Shown: positions 9,327-17,871, counted from the first letter of the stretch. The stretch is DNA of 64,000 nucleotides from Jongsikchunia kroppenstedtii DSM 45133 (GCF_000380485.1 NZ_AQYG01000045.1:62001-126000), one strand, 5' to 3'. The notes: generated by a model not told the origin, from the sequence alone. Translations and numbers: made by a program.

Positions 9327-10754
9327 ATGGTCAGCCCCGACGCGCCGCGTCGATCCATTCCGGGAATGCTCGGGTGGGTCCGACGCCACGGCGGCGGCGT
9401 CCGGATCCGGCTGACGGTCATCGCCACGGTGCTCGTCGCCCTGGCCCTCGCCGCCGCCGGCGCGATCGTGCTGCTGCTTCTGCACCGCTCCCTCATGCAC
9501 AACGCGACGAACACCACTGCGGCCAAGACCTCCGACATCGCCGCGGCCATCGCGCCGCACGGGGTGGCCGGCGCCGATCTCGACGGACTGCTGGCGCCGG
9601 GCGGGATCGACGTCATCCAGATCGTCGATGACCGCGGCGCGGTGATCGCCGCCGACCCCGCGCATCGCGGGTACCCGCCCCTCGCGGGCGGTCGGCCCGC
9701 GCCCGGGCACACCGAGCAGGTCGAGGACGCCGATTTCCCGAACCGGGACACCGACTATCGCGGCACCATCCGGGGTGTGGCGACACCGCAGGGGCCGGTC
9801 TGGGTGATCGCCGGAATCGACGAGGATCCGCTCGATCGCACGGTGATCACCGTGGCGATACTGCTGTGCGTCGCCTTCCCGGTGATCCTGCTCCTGGTGG
9901 TCGCGGCGGTGTACTGGTTCGTCGGCCGCGCTCTGCGGCCGGTCGACTCGATCACCGCTCGCGTCGGGGAGATATCGAGTTCCGATCTGTCCCAGCGAGT
10001 TCCGATGCCGCCAGGGAGCGATGAGATAGCCATGCTGGCGACCACGATGAACGACATGCTCTCCCGGCTGGACGAATCGCAGCGCCGGCAGCGGCAGTTC
10101 GTCGGCGACGCGTCGCACGAATTGCGCAGCCCCCTCACGACGCTGGTCGGCATCCTCGATCTGGCGCGAAACACCAAGGAACCCATCGACATCGCCACCG
10201 TCGACGACGTGCTGCTGCCCGAGGCGCATCGGCTGCAGGGCCTGGTGGACGACCTGTTGACGCTGGCCCGGTCGGATGAGCAACGGCTGCTGGTCGAGCC
10301 GGTCGACGTGGACCTCGACGACGTGGTGAGCGACGAGATCCGGCGGGCGGAACCGCTGCTGGGCGTCGAGCCGGCCGTCACCATCGCGGCAGCCCGGGTG
10401 CGCGGGGACCGCGCCGCGCTCGGCCGCGCGATTCGGAATCTGATCGACAACGCATCGCGATACAACCAGGGACACATCAGTATTCACATGTCGACCGATT
10501 CGGCCACGGTGTCGGTCGCGGTCAGCGATGACGGTCCCGGTATCGCCGACGCCGACAAGGAGCGCGTGCTGCGCCGGTTCGTCCGGCTCGATGACGACCG
10601 TGGACGCGCCGCTGGAGCCCACGCCACCGGGACCGGGCTCGGCCTGTCGATCGTCGACGAGATCGTGCGCGCTCATGGCGGATCGGTGCGCGTCGGCGAT
10701 ACGCCCGGGGGCGGTGCGACGTTCACCATCACCCTGCCGCGGCAGCACGGCTAG
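9327..10754 (+). CDS. Sensor histidine kinase
   Basis: This 475-residue membrane kinase has a first membrane segment (~28-53), an extracytoplasmic sensor region (~54-170), a second membrane segment (~173-198), HAMP, a dimerisation domain with phospho-acceptor His264 in ASHELRSPLTTL, and an ATPase domain with NLIDNASRYN (N box), DDGPGI (G1) and GTGLGLSIV (G2). All catalytic motifs are intact. There is no response regulator next to it; the nearest is the OmpR-type gene at 14560-15237 on the other strand, beyond the metal cassette, and both partners sit beside PAP2 paralogues. They are a plausible cognate pair. Confidence 0.93.
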   Translation: MVSPDAPRRSIPGMLGWVRRHGGGVRIRLTVIATVLVALALAAAGAIVLLLLHRSLMHNATNTTAAKTSDIAAAIAPHGVAGADLDGLLAPGGIDVIQIVDDRGAVIAADPAHRGYPPLAGGRPAPGHTEQVEDADFPNRDTDYRGTIRGVATPQGPVWVIAGIDEDPLDRTVITVAILLCVAFPVILLLVVAAVYWFVGRALRPVDSITARVGEISSSDLSQRVPMPPGSDEIAMLATTMNDMLSRLDESQRRQRQFVGDASHELRSPLTTLVGILDLARNTKEPIDIATVDDVLLPEAHRLQGLVDDLLTLARSDEQRLLVEPVDVDLDDVVSDEIRRAEPLLGVEPAVTIAAARVRGDRAALGRAIRNLIDNASRYNQGHISIHMSTDSATVSVAVSDDGPGIADADKERVLRRFVRLDDDRGRAAGAHATGTGLGLSIVDEIVRAHGGSVRVGDTPGGGATFTITLPRQHG

Positions 10755-10770
10755 CCGCGTCGGCGAAGGT

Positions 10771-12111
10771 TCAGACGTTCACCTTCCGCGGCCACGCGCG
10801 ATGCTCCTTGTCGATCACGTACGGATGCGAGTGCACGTAGCCGCAGTCGATCGGAATCGCGTCCACGACATGGTCGTGGTCGACCGGTTCGGCGTGAAAA
10901 TGACTGAGCTGCTCGGGTTCCCGGCTCGGCCACACCCACCACGCCAGCGCTACGCCGAGCACCGCCAGAACGCTGAGGACGATCCAGGTGGTCGTGAAAC
11001 CCGCTGCCGTGGCGACCCATCCCGCGATCGGATAGGCGATCAGCCAGCAGGCATGTGACAGCGAGAACTGTGCGGCGAACAACGCGGGCCGGTCCGGCGC
11101 ACTCGACGATCGGCGAAGGACCTCACCCGCGGGGGTCAGCACGGCGCCCGTCCCGACACCGATCAACGCCCACAGGAAGAACAGGGTCGGCCACCAGGCG
11201 CCGTGCGGGACGCGTGACAGCACGACCGCCACGATGCCCGCAACAGCGAGCGCCGTTGCGCCCGAGAGCATTACCGTACGGTCGGTGAACCTGACCAGTA
11301 GCCGCGGCGTGACGAACGCGATGACCAGCACCCCTGCGCCGTTGGCCGCGAGCAGCCACGCGACATCGGCCTGCGACCGGCCCAGTTCCTGCTGCACCAG
11401 GTTGACGGTGTTCACGATGACGATCGCGCCCACCGCGGCGACGGCCAGATTCAGCCCCAGCAGGCCGCGTAGTCGTGGCGTGGCCGCGAAGATCCGCATT
11501 CCGGAGAAGATCCGATCGACCACGCCGTGTCGGTCGGACCACGCCGCGTCAGGAATCCGGCTCGACACCACCATCGCCGCCGACAGCAGAAACCCGACCG
11601 CGGTGCCCGCGAATAGCCAATGGAACCCGGTGACCGTCACCAGCACCGCCGCGAGCAGCGGGCTCAGCAGCGTCTCCATCGTCGACGCCAGTTGCGAGTA
11701 CGACAGGGCGCGCGTGTAGTCGTTCGCGTCCGGGAGGATGTCGGGCAGCACCGCCTGGAAGGTCGGCGTGAACGCCGCCGATGCCGACTGCAGAACCGCG
11801 ACCAGCACATAGACCTGCCAGATCTGATCGACGAAGGGCAGCACGGCGACGGCTGCGGCCCGGGTCAGGTCCAGTCCGACCAGCAGCCGGCGGCGCGAGA
11901 ATCGGCCAGCATAGGCACCGGCGATCGGCGCGACGATGACATAGACGACCATCTTGATGGTCAGCGCCGTGCCGAGCACCGCACCCGCGCGTGCCCCGGC
12001 GAGCTGGAAGGCGAGTAGCCCGAGGGCGACGGTCGCGAGCCCGTTGCCGCCGAGCGCCACCAGCTGCGCCCCGAACAGGTGCCGGTAGTCCCGGATCTGG
12101 AACAGCGACAT
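10771..12111 (-). CDS. MFS exporter with histidine-rich C terminus (NreB-like candidate metal efflux)
   Basis: The 446-residue protein has twelve predicted hydrophobic segments and the MFS loop GRFSRRRLLVGLD between segments 2 and 3. Its last ~48 residues contain HFHAEPVDHDHVVD and GYVHSHPYVIDKEH, a histidine-rich cytoplasmic tail like that of NreB-type nickel exporters. It lies 16 bp downstream of the ArsR-type gene and is probably cotranscribed with it. The chosen ATG (12109-12111) starts at MSLFQIRDYRHLFGAQL, the usual N terminus for this MFS group. Metal specificity (Ni or Co) is inferred from the tail and neighbours. Confidence 0.85.
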   Translation of the reverse strand: MSLFQIRDYRHLFGAQLVALGGNGLATVALGLLAFQLAGARAGAVLGTALTIKMVVYVIVAPIAGAYAGRFSRRRLLVGLDLTRAAAVAVLPFVDQIWQVYVLVAVLQSASAAFTPTFQAVLPDILPDANDYTRALSYSQLASTMETLLSPLLAAVLVTVTGFHWLFAGTAVGFLLSAAMVVSSRIPDAAWSDRHGVVDRIFSGMRIFAATPRLRGLLGLNLAVAAVGAIVIVNTVNLVQQELGRSQADVAWLLAANGAGVLVIAFVTPRLLVRFTDRTVMLSGATALAVAGIVAVVLSRVPHGAWWPTLFFLWALIGVGTGAVLTPAGEVLRRSSSAPDRPALFAAQFSLSHACWLIAYPIAGWVATAAGFTTTWIVLSVLAVLGVALAWWVWPSREPEQLSHFHAEPVDHDHVVDAIPIDCGYVHSHPYVIDKEHRAWPRKVNV

Positions 12112-12127
12112 GACGTTTCGCGAACCG

Positions 12128-12490
12128 TCAGCCCGCGGTCCGCGGCCGGTCCGCGAGTCCGAGCCGGAGATGCTCGGAGTGATAAACCGCCTCGTCGAGG
12201 AGTTGGGCGACATGGTTGTCGTAGAGGCTGTATTTGATTGATCGGCCCGCTCGGGTCCCGACGACGAGACCGAGATTGCGAAGCAACCGCAGCTGATGGG
12301 AGACGGCGGACTGTTCCATGCCGATCGCATCGGCCAGATCGGTGACGGCACGCGGGCCGTGGCGTAGCTCGGTGAGGATCAACAGCCGACTGGGGGTGGC
12401 CAGCGCCTGCAACGTGGTGGCGACATGCTCGGCCGAATCCGGGTCCAGCCGTGCGGCGGGACGGTCGTGGCCTTCGACTCCGTGTCCCAT
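12128..12490 (-). CDS. ArsR/SmtB-family metal-responsive repressor
   Basis: This 120-residue winged-helix protein carries ALATPSRLLILTELRHGPRAVTDLADAIGMEQSAVSHQLRLLRNLGLV, the standard ArsR DNA-binding core, and ends in a long C-terminal helix with DNHVAQLLDEAVYHSEHLR; its D, H and E/H residues match the alpha-5 metal site of SmtB/NmtR-like nickel, cobalt or zinc sensors. No alpha-3 CxC site is present, which argues against an arsenic or cadmium sensor. TAACGT (12499-12504) is 8 nt before the ATG (leaderless). It faces the ATPase gene across a palindromic operator. Confidence 0.9.
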   Translation of the reverse strand: MGHGVEGHDRPAARLDPDSAEHVATTLQALATPSRLLILTELRHGPRAVTDLADAIGMEQSAVSHQLRLLRNLGLVVGTRAGRSIKYSLYDNHVAQLLDEAVYHSEHLRLGLADRPRTAG

Positions 12491-12498
12491 GCGGAAAG

Positions 12499-12550
12499 AC
12501 GTTACCCGCCCACCTACATATGAAGACATCTTCATATGTTCTGTTATTGT
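12499..12550. promoter_or_regulatory. ArsR operator with divergent promoters
   Basis: Between the repressor and ATPase genes, ACATATGAAGA (12516-12526) and TCTTCATATGT (12529-12539) form a perfect 11-bp inverted repeat around CA, the geometry of ArsR/SmtB 12-2-12 operators. Minus-strand TAACGT (12499-12504) and plus-strand TATTGT (12545-12550) are candidate -10 elements on each side, so one bound dimer would cover the -35 region of both promoters. Confidence 0.8.
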
Positions 12551-12585
12551 CGAGTACGCCCTGTCGTCCGATGTGGAGGTGAGTG

Positions 12586-14547
12586 ATGACCGCGTCCACC
12601 GCGGCCGCCCGAGAGGCCGGCGATGTCGGCGCGCCCGCGACGGAGCGTCGAACCCGCTTATGGTCACTGCCGGAAATACGCTGGGCAACAGCTGCTTTGA
12701 CACTCTTCATGCTCGGCCTCGGCGCCCAGCTGGCGAGTGGGTCGAGCTGGTTATGGTGGGTGCTGTACCTCGCTTGTTATGCCTGCGGCGGCTGGGGCCC
12801 CGGGCTGGCGGGGCTGCGTGCCTTGCGCGAGAAAACGCTCGACGTTGATCTGCTCATGGTGGTCGCGGCGCTCGGTGCGGCCTCGATCGGGCAGGTCACC
12901 GACGGCGCACTGCTGATCGTCATCTTTGCCACGTCGGGTGCGCTCGAAGCCTTCGCGACCACGCGTACGGAGGACTCCGTCCGTGGACTCCTGCAGCTGG
13001 CACCGGAGACGGCCACGCGGGTGCTCGCCGACGGCACCGAGGAGGCCGTCCGCGCGGCTGATCTGGCGGTCGGCGACGTCGTGGCAGTCCGCCCGGGCGA
13101 ACGCATACCCGCCGATGCCACCGTCGTCGGCGGCGCCAGCGAGGTTGATCAGGCGACGATCACCGGCGAACCGCTGCCCGCGGACAAGAGGATCGGCGAC
13201 GAAGTGTTCGCTGGCACGCTGAACGGCACCGGCGTGCTGCGGCTGAGAACCGCTCGCCGCGCGGCGGATTCCGTCGTGGCCCGGATCGCCGCCCTCGTCG
13301 AGGAAGCCGGCCGGACGAAGGCCGGCGCCCAGCTGTTCATCGAGAAGATCGAGCGGCGCTACTCGATCGGCATGGTGGCGATCACCGTCGCGGTCTTCGT
13401 CATCCCGCTGCTGTTGGGGGACTCTGTGCAGGGCGCGCTGCTGCGGGCGATGACCTTCATGATCGTCGCCTCGCCGTGTGCGGTCGTGCTGGCGACCATG
13501 CCGCCACTGCTGGCGGCGATCGCCACTGCCGGTCGCCATGGCATCCTCGCCAAGTCCGCCGTCGTGATGGAACGACTCGGTACCACCACGCGCATCGCGT
13601 TCGACAAGACCGGCACGCTCACTCGCGGCATGCCGGAACTAGTCGAGATCCATGGCTTCCGTGTCGAATTCGATGACACCGAGCTGCTCCGGCTGACGGC
13701 GGCGGCCGAACATTCCAGTGAACATCCGCTCGCCTCGGCGATCGTCCGCGCCGCACGCGAGCGCGGGATCCGGCTACCTCAGGTCTCCGATTTCGTCGCT
13801 CGACCCGGACGCGGCGTACGCGCCCGCATCGACCACGGGATCATCGAGGTGGGCTCACCGGAGATCCTGCCGGTCGACGGATCCGCGCGCGCCAACGTCG
13901 CGATCGACGCCGTTCAGCAGCAGGGCTATACGGCGGTCGTGGTCGTCCGCAATCGGGAGCCGATCGGCGTCCTGGCCATCAGCGACCGACTGCGGCCCGA
14001 CGCCCCCGCCGCGGTCGCCGCGTCAACCGCAGTGACCGGCAGCGCACCTGTCCTGCTGACCGGCGACAACCCCGCGACCGCCGCACAGCTCGCCGGCCGG
14101 GTGGGCATAACCGACGTCCGCGCCGACCTGCTGCCCGATGACAAGGTCGCCGCGGTACGTGCGCTGCAGGCGGGCGGCGCGCATGTCGCCGTCGTCGGCG
14201 ACGGGATCAACGACGCCCCCGCCCTCGCCGCCGCACATGTGGGCATCGCAATGGGCGGCGCCGGCAGCGATCTCACGCTGCAAACCGCGGACGCGGTGGT
14301 GATTCGCGACGATCTCACCACCATTCCGACCGTCATCAGACTGGCCCAACGGGCGCGTCGGATCGTTGTTGCGAATCTGCTGATCGCCGCCGCATTCATC
14401 GCCGTGCTCGTCGTATGGGATCTAGTCGGAACGCTGCCGCTGCCGCTGGGTGTGGCAGGCCACGAGGGATCGACGATCATCGTCGGACTCAACGGTTTAC
14501 GGCTGCTTCGCACCGCGGCCTGGTGCCGCGCCGGGCGAACCGACTGA
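12586..14547 (+). CDS. P1B-4-type heavy-metal-transporting ATPase
   Basis: This 653-residue pump exports a transition metal using ATP. It has TGEP at ~190, the SPC membrane motif (MIVASPCAVVLA) rather than CPC, the phosphorylation site DKTGTLT (Asp340), HP in SSEHPLASA, GDGINDAPAL, and the late membrane motif AGHEGSTIIV. SPC plus HEG[GS]T defines the P1B-4 group (Co, Ni, Zn or Fe; mycobacterial CtpD/CtpJ and CoaT). No N-terminal CxxC metal-binding domain is present, as usual for that group. GGAGG lies 6 nt before the ATG at 12586; a GTG three bases earlier is less well spaced. Controlled by the adjacent operator. Confidence 0.92.
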   Translation: MTASTAAAREAGDVGAPATERRTRLWSLPEIRWATAALTLFMLGLGAQLASGSSWLWWVLYLACYACGGWGPGLAGLRALREKTLDVDLLMVVAALGAASIGQVTDGALLIVIFATSGALEAFATTRTEDSVRGLLQLAPETATRVLADGTEEAVRAADLAVGDVVAVRPGERIPADATVVGGASEVDQATITGEPLPADKRIGDEVFAGTLNGTGVLRLRTARRAADSVVARIAALVEEAGRTKAGAQLFIEKIERRYSIGMVAITVAVFVIPLLLGDSVQGALLRAMTFMIVASPCAVVLATMPPLLAAIATAGRHGILAKSAVVMERLGTTTRIAFDKTGTLTRGMPELVEIHGFRVEFDDTELLRLTAAAEHSSEHPLASAIVRAARERGIRLPQVSDFVARPGRGVRARIDHGIIEVGSPEILPVDGSARANVAIDAVQQQGYTAVVVVRNREPIGVLAISDRLRPDAPAAVAASTAVTGSAPVLLTGDNPATAAQLAGRVGITDVRADLLPDDKVAAVRALQAGGAHVAVVGDGINDAPALAAAHVGIAMGGAGSDLTLQTADAVVIRDDLTTIPTVIRLAQRARRIVVANLLIAAAFIAVLVVWDLVGTLPLPLGVAGHEGSTIIVGLNGLRLLRTAAWCRAGRTD

Positions 14548-14559
14548 CCCGGCGCCGAC

Positions 14560-15237
14560 CTACCCGCCGTCGGCGGCGAGACGGTAGCCGACACCGCGCA
14601 CGGTCTCGATCGCCTTGCGCCCGAACGGGATATCGATCCGTTTACGCAGATAGCCCGCATAGACCTCGACCACGTTCACGTCACCGCGATAGTGTGGATC
14701 CCACACTTCACGCAGGATGTCGGTCTTCGACACGACATTGCCGGCGTTCTCCATCAGGTATTCGAGCATCGCGAATTCCTTTGGTGTCAGCTCGATCTCG
14801 ACCTCGCCTCGCCGGCAGCGGTGCGCGGCCGGATCCAGAGTCAGGTCGCCCGCGGTCAGCACTGTCGGGCGCTGCGGGCCACCCCGCCTGGCCAATGCCC
14901 GCAGCCGCGCCACCAGGACCACCACCGAGAACGGCTTCACCAGATAGTCATCGGCCCCGAGGTCGAAGGCGTCGGCCTGGTCGTAGTCGCCGTCCTTGGC
15001 CGTCAGCATCAGCACCGGCGTCCAGATGCCGCGGGCGCGCAGCTGCCGCACCACCTCGTAGCCGTTGAGTCCCGGTATCATGATGTCGAGAATGATTACG
15101 TCATAACGGTTTTCGGTCGCCTCGTGCAACCCGTCGATTCCGTTCGACGCGAGCTGCGCGGTCCAGCCCTGGGCGACCACGGTCCGTCGCACCGTTTCGG
15201 CGACTCCCCGATCGTCCTCGACCACCAGCACCTGCAT
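14560..15237 (-). CDS. OmpR/PhoB-family response regulator
   Basis: The 225-residue protein has a receiver domain with the acidic pocket E7-D8-D9, phospho-acceptor Asp51 (LDIMIPG) and the KPF lysine, followed by a winged-helix DNA-binding domain (ELTPKEFAMLEYLM...YAGYLRKRID...VRGVGYRL). All key residues are present. It ends 12 bp from the convergent ATPase gene and lies 16 bp downstream of a PAP2-type gene with which it is likely cotranscribed. There is no adjacent kinase; the nearest is at 9327-10754. Confidence 0.92.
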   Translation of the reverse strand: MQVLVVEDDRGVAETVRRTVVAQGWTAQLASNGIDGLHEATENRYDVIILDIMIPGLNGYEVVRQLRARGIWTPVLMLTAKDGDYDQADAFDLGADDYLVKPFSVVVLVARLRALARRGGPQRPTVLTAGDLTLDPAAHRCRRGEVEIELTPKEFAMLEYLMENAGNVVSKTDILREVWDPHYRGDVNVVEVYAGYLRKRIDIPFGRKAIETVRGVGYRLAADGG

Positions 15238-15253
15238 CGATCGAACCCGATCC

Positions 15254-15985
15254 TCAGCCTTCGGCGGGGCCGTCGGCCAGGTCGAGGGCCGGCCGGCGGC
15301 GGTCCGAATCGTCGTTGAACCACCGCGCCACCGAATTCGGGAACAGCGTGTGCGCCCATGGCCAGACGAGTTCGATGACCGCGGTCACCAGCAGGGCGCA
15401 TGCCAGCGCGATCAGCACCGCGGCGATCTGATCGCTGGCCCAGCCGGCGCCGATGTAGACGCGGCTCGACGTCACAAATCCGGTCGCGATGGCGGCCGCA
15501 TCGAGCGCGAGACGCATCCACAGCTTCACCGAGTACGCCGTCGCGACCCACGCGATGATCACCATGAACGCGGTACTGCCGGTCGAGTGCAGCGATGGAT
15601 ACGACGGCGCATCGGACAGCGAGATCAACCGCGACGAGGCCGGCGGCCGCGGGCGGTCGACGAATACTCGCAACACCTGAGCGATGGCCTGGGCGATCAG
15701 CACGGTCGCGATGATCGTCACGCCACGCTTCAGGCCGCGGTCACGCCAGATGAAGAAGGCGCCGATGAGGATCGCGAGCACGGTGGCCAGGATCGGTTCG
15801 GTGAGGTATTCGATGAGTTTGGCGCCCCACGTGAAGAATCCGTTGCGGTTGTGCAGCGCCCATTGATGCGTCGCATCGTCCATCGTGTCGAGCGGGCTGT
15901 TGTCGTCGCGAAGCAGCACGCCCTCGAGAGCCACAACGGCGAATACGGCCACTGCGGCCAGCACTCGCCACCAGGATTCCCGCAT
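15254..15985 (-). CDS. PAP2-like membrane protein with degenerate active site
   Basis: This 243-residue membrane protein aligns throughout with the intact PAP2 at 8556-9254, sharing FIWRDRGLKRGVT and FVDRPRPPA, but the catalytic residues have changed: motif 1 begins with Arg instead of Lys, motif 2 is YPSLH rather than YPSGH, and motif 3 is SRVYIGAGWASD, with Gly where the nucleophilic His should be. It is full length and uninterrupted, so it is probably a non-enzymatic derivative rather than a dead gene. It sits 16 bp upstream of the response regulator, suggesting a sensing or accessory role at the membrane. Confidence 0.85.
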   Translation of the reverse strand: MRESWWRVLAAVAVFAVVALEGVLLRDDNSPLDTMDDATHQWALHNRNGFFTWGAKLIEYLTEPILATVLAILIGAFFIWRDRGLKRGVTIIATVLIAQAIAQVLRVFVDRPRPPASSRLISLSDAPSYPSLHSTGSTAFMVIIAWVATAYSVKLWMRLALDAAAIATGFVTSSRVYIGAGWASDQIAAVLIALACALLVTAVIELVWPWAHTLFPNSVARWFNDDSDRRRPALDLADGPAEG

Positions 15986-16084
15986 GTGATTACAGTGCCG
16001 TATCGACCGTCCAAATGTGTAGTTCTACCACTGTGATCGCGCTCAATTTGTGTCCGCGCACACCGTGCGATCACCACGCTTACA

Positions 16085-16167
16085 CCGAACGAGCACATCG
16101 GCCGAACCCGAACCAGCATCTCGGCCCAGCCGAACGAGCACCTCGGCGGAGCCGAACGAGCACTCGG
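16085..16167 (+). repeat. Four direct repeats at 22-bp period upstream of an SDR
   Basis: Four copies of a 17-bp unit, consensus CCGAACGAGCACCTCGG, begin at 16085, 16108, 16130 and 16152 (the last is one base shorter). The 22-23-bp period is about two helical turns, placing all copies on one face of the DNA. The array ends 8 bp before a TATGGT -10 element (16175-16180), itself 6 nt from the SDR ATG. Confidence 0.75.
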
Positions 16168-16186
16168 TATCGCGTATGGTTCACCC

Positions 16187-16951
16187 ATGGGAATCTTGGA
16201 CAAGTTCCGGCTCGACGGCCGAGTCGTCATCGTCACCGGCGCCTCCTCGGGGCTGGGTGTGTCATTCGCGAAGGCGGCCGCGGAGGCCGGGGCCGCGGGC
16301 GTGGTGCTCGCCGCGCGCCGGGCCGACAAGCTAGCCGATACCGCCGAGCTGGTGTCGGCGGCCGGCGCCAAGCCCCTGGTCGTGGCGGCCGATGTCGCCA
16401 TGCCCGAGGACGCGACCAAAGTCGTCGAAGCGGCGATGGCGGAGTTCGGGCGGGTCGACGTACTGGTGAACAACGCGGGCATCGGCACCGCGGTCCCGGC
16501 CACCAGGGAGACCGTCGACGAGTTCACCCGGGTGGTCGACATCAACCTCAACGGTTCCTATTGGATGGCCCAGGCCTGCGGACGCGTCATGCAGTCCGGC
16601 AGCTCGATCATCAACATCGCCAGCATCCTGGGCATCACCACTGCCGGGCTGCCGCAGGCTGCCTACGCCGCCAGCAAGGCCGGCGTCATCGGCCTCACCC
16701 GCGACCTCGCCCAGCAGTGGGGCGGCCGAAAAGGCATCCGTGTCAACGCGATTGCGCCGGGCTTCTTCAAGTCCGAGATGACCGACAGCTACAAGCCGGG
16801 TTACCTCGAGGCGATGGCGCCGCGGCTGGTCTACGGCCGCACGGGCGACCCCGAAGAGCTTGCGGCGACGATGATCTGGCTGGCCTCGGACGCCGGCGGC
16901 TATGTCTGCGGCCAGACGGTGACCGTCGACGGCGGCGTCAGCATCACCTAG
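16187..16951 (+). CDS. SDR family oxidoreductase (FabG-like)
   Basis: The 254-residue SDR has TGASSGLG at ~20, NNAG at ~95, the catalytic Ser in NIASILG, YAASK, and a C-terminal GQTVTVDGG, typical of classical 3-oxoacyl reductase/glucose dehydrogenase-like enzymes. It reduces a keto group or oxidises an alcohol using NAD(P)(H); the substrate is not evident. The TATGGT element 6 nt before the ATG suggests a leaderless transcript, driven from a promoter overlapped by the direct-repeat array. Independent of the downstream PPK2 by 63 bp. Confidence 0.88.
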   Translation: MGILDKFRLDGRVVIVTGASSGLGVSFAKAAAEAGAAGVVLAARRADKLADTAELVSAAGAKPLVVAADVAMPEDATKVVEAAMAEFGRVDVLVNNAGIGTAVPATRETVDEFTRVVDINLNGSYWMAQACGRVMQSGSSIINIASILGITTAGLPQAAYAASKAGVIGLTRDLAQQWGGRKGIRVNAIAPGFFKSEMTDSYKPGYLEAMAPRLVYGRTGDPEELAATMIWLASDAGGYVCGQTVTVDGGVSIT

Positions 16952-17014
16952 CGACCGCCTGGCGCCCGCGTCAATCCGGCGGGTTCCGTCGCCCCGCGAT
17001 GACACAATCGTCGG

Positions 17015-17779
17015 GTGTCAGTACCGCATCTCGACCAGGCCGATCTCACGCTCAAACTCAGCCGCGACCAGGAGGCCGAGCGACTGAAGGTCGCGCAGGA
17101 TCGACTGCTCATCCTTCGGCTGCTGCTCGGCGGCCAGATCGGCACCGGCGAACTGGGGCCGCCGCTGTGCGTGCTCTTCGAAGGCTGGGACGCCGGCGGC
17201 AAGGGCGGGGCAATCAAACGCCTTGTCGCGCCGCTTGATCCGCGGCATGTCCGGGTCGCACAGTTCGCCGCGCCGACGCATGACGAGAAGCGGCACCACT
17301 TCCTCTGGCGGTTCTGGCCGGCGCTGCCGGGCTGGGGCGGCATGGCCGTGCTGGACCGCTCCTGGTATGGCCGCGTCCTGGTCGAACGCGTGGAAGGCTT
17401 TGCAACGGAAGCGGAATGGCGCCGGTCGTATACCGAGATCGTCGACTTCGAACGCAGCCTGGCCGACGAGGGCATGATCATCGTCAAGTTCTGGCTGCAC
17501 CTGTCGCCGGACGAACAGCTCCGGCGATTCGAGGCGCGCGCCGCCGATCCAACCAAGCGCTGGAAGCTCACCGACGAGGACTGGCGCAACCGCGAGCGGC
17601 ACGACGACTACGTGGCCGCGGTGAACGAGATGTTTGCGCGCACCAGTCACGACAAAGGCCCGTGGACGGTCGTGTCGGCCGAAGACAAACGCTATGCGCG
17701 CGTGCAGGTGGTCGAGACCGTCGCCGACGCGATCGAAACCGATCTGCGTCAACGCGGCATCGAAATTCCCGACCTCTAA
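17015..17779 (+). CDS. ppk2: Polyphosphate kinase 2 family protein
   Basis: This 254-residue cytoplasmic enzyme transfers phosphate between polyphosphate and nucleotides. Walker A is FEGWDAGGKGGAIKRL (~50-65), the lid region DRSWYGRVLVERVEG (~115) and KFWLHLSPDEQLRRF (~155) are standard single-domain PPK2 motifs. Start is GTG at 17015; there is no clear Shine-Dalgarno. The direction of reaction (NDP or NMP phosphorylation class) cannot be assigned from sequence by eye. Confidence 0.92.
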   Translation: MSVPHLDQADLTLKLSRDQEAERLKVAQDRLLILRLLLGGQIGTGELGPPLCVLFEGWDAGGKGGAIKRLVAPLDPRHVRVAQFAAPTHDEKRHHFLWRFWPALPGWGGMAVLDRSWYGRVLVERVEGFATEAEWRRSYTEIVDFERSLADEGMIIVKFWLHLSPDEQLRRFEARAADPTKRWKLTDEDWRNRERHDDYVAAVNEMFARTSHDKGPWTVVSAEDKRYARVQVVETVADAIETDLRQRGIEIPDL

Positions 17780-17871
17780 CTGGCGCCAGCGCAGCGACCG
17801 GCCGCGTTATGGCGAAGGCCCGCAAGGGAGAGCGCCTTTGCAGACCTCCGCCAACCTTGCCGGATCGTCCA

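Noticed and set aside
9255-10748. N-terminal extension of the PAP2 frame to about 730 residues
   Set aside because: It runs antisense to the intact histidine kinase with all catalytic motifs and has no recognisable domain.
15254-15985. Treating the degenerate PAP2 gene as a pseudogene
   Set aside because: The frame is complete with no stop or frameshift and lies in a likely operon, so a changed function is more plausible than decay.
16085-16167. CRISPR array
   Set aside because: Only four short units with 5-6-bp gaps, no spacer-like diversity, and direct link to a promoter; no cas genes nearby.
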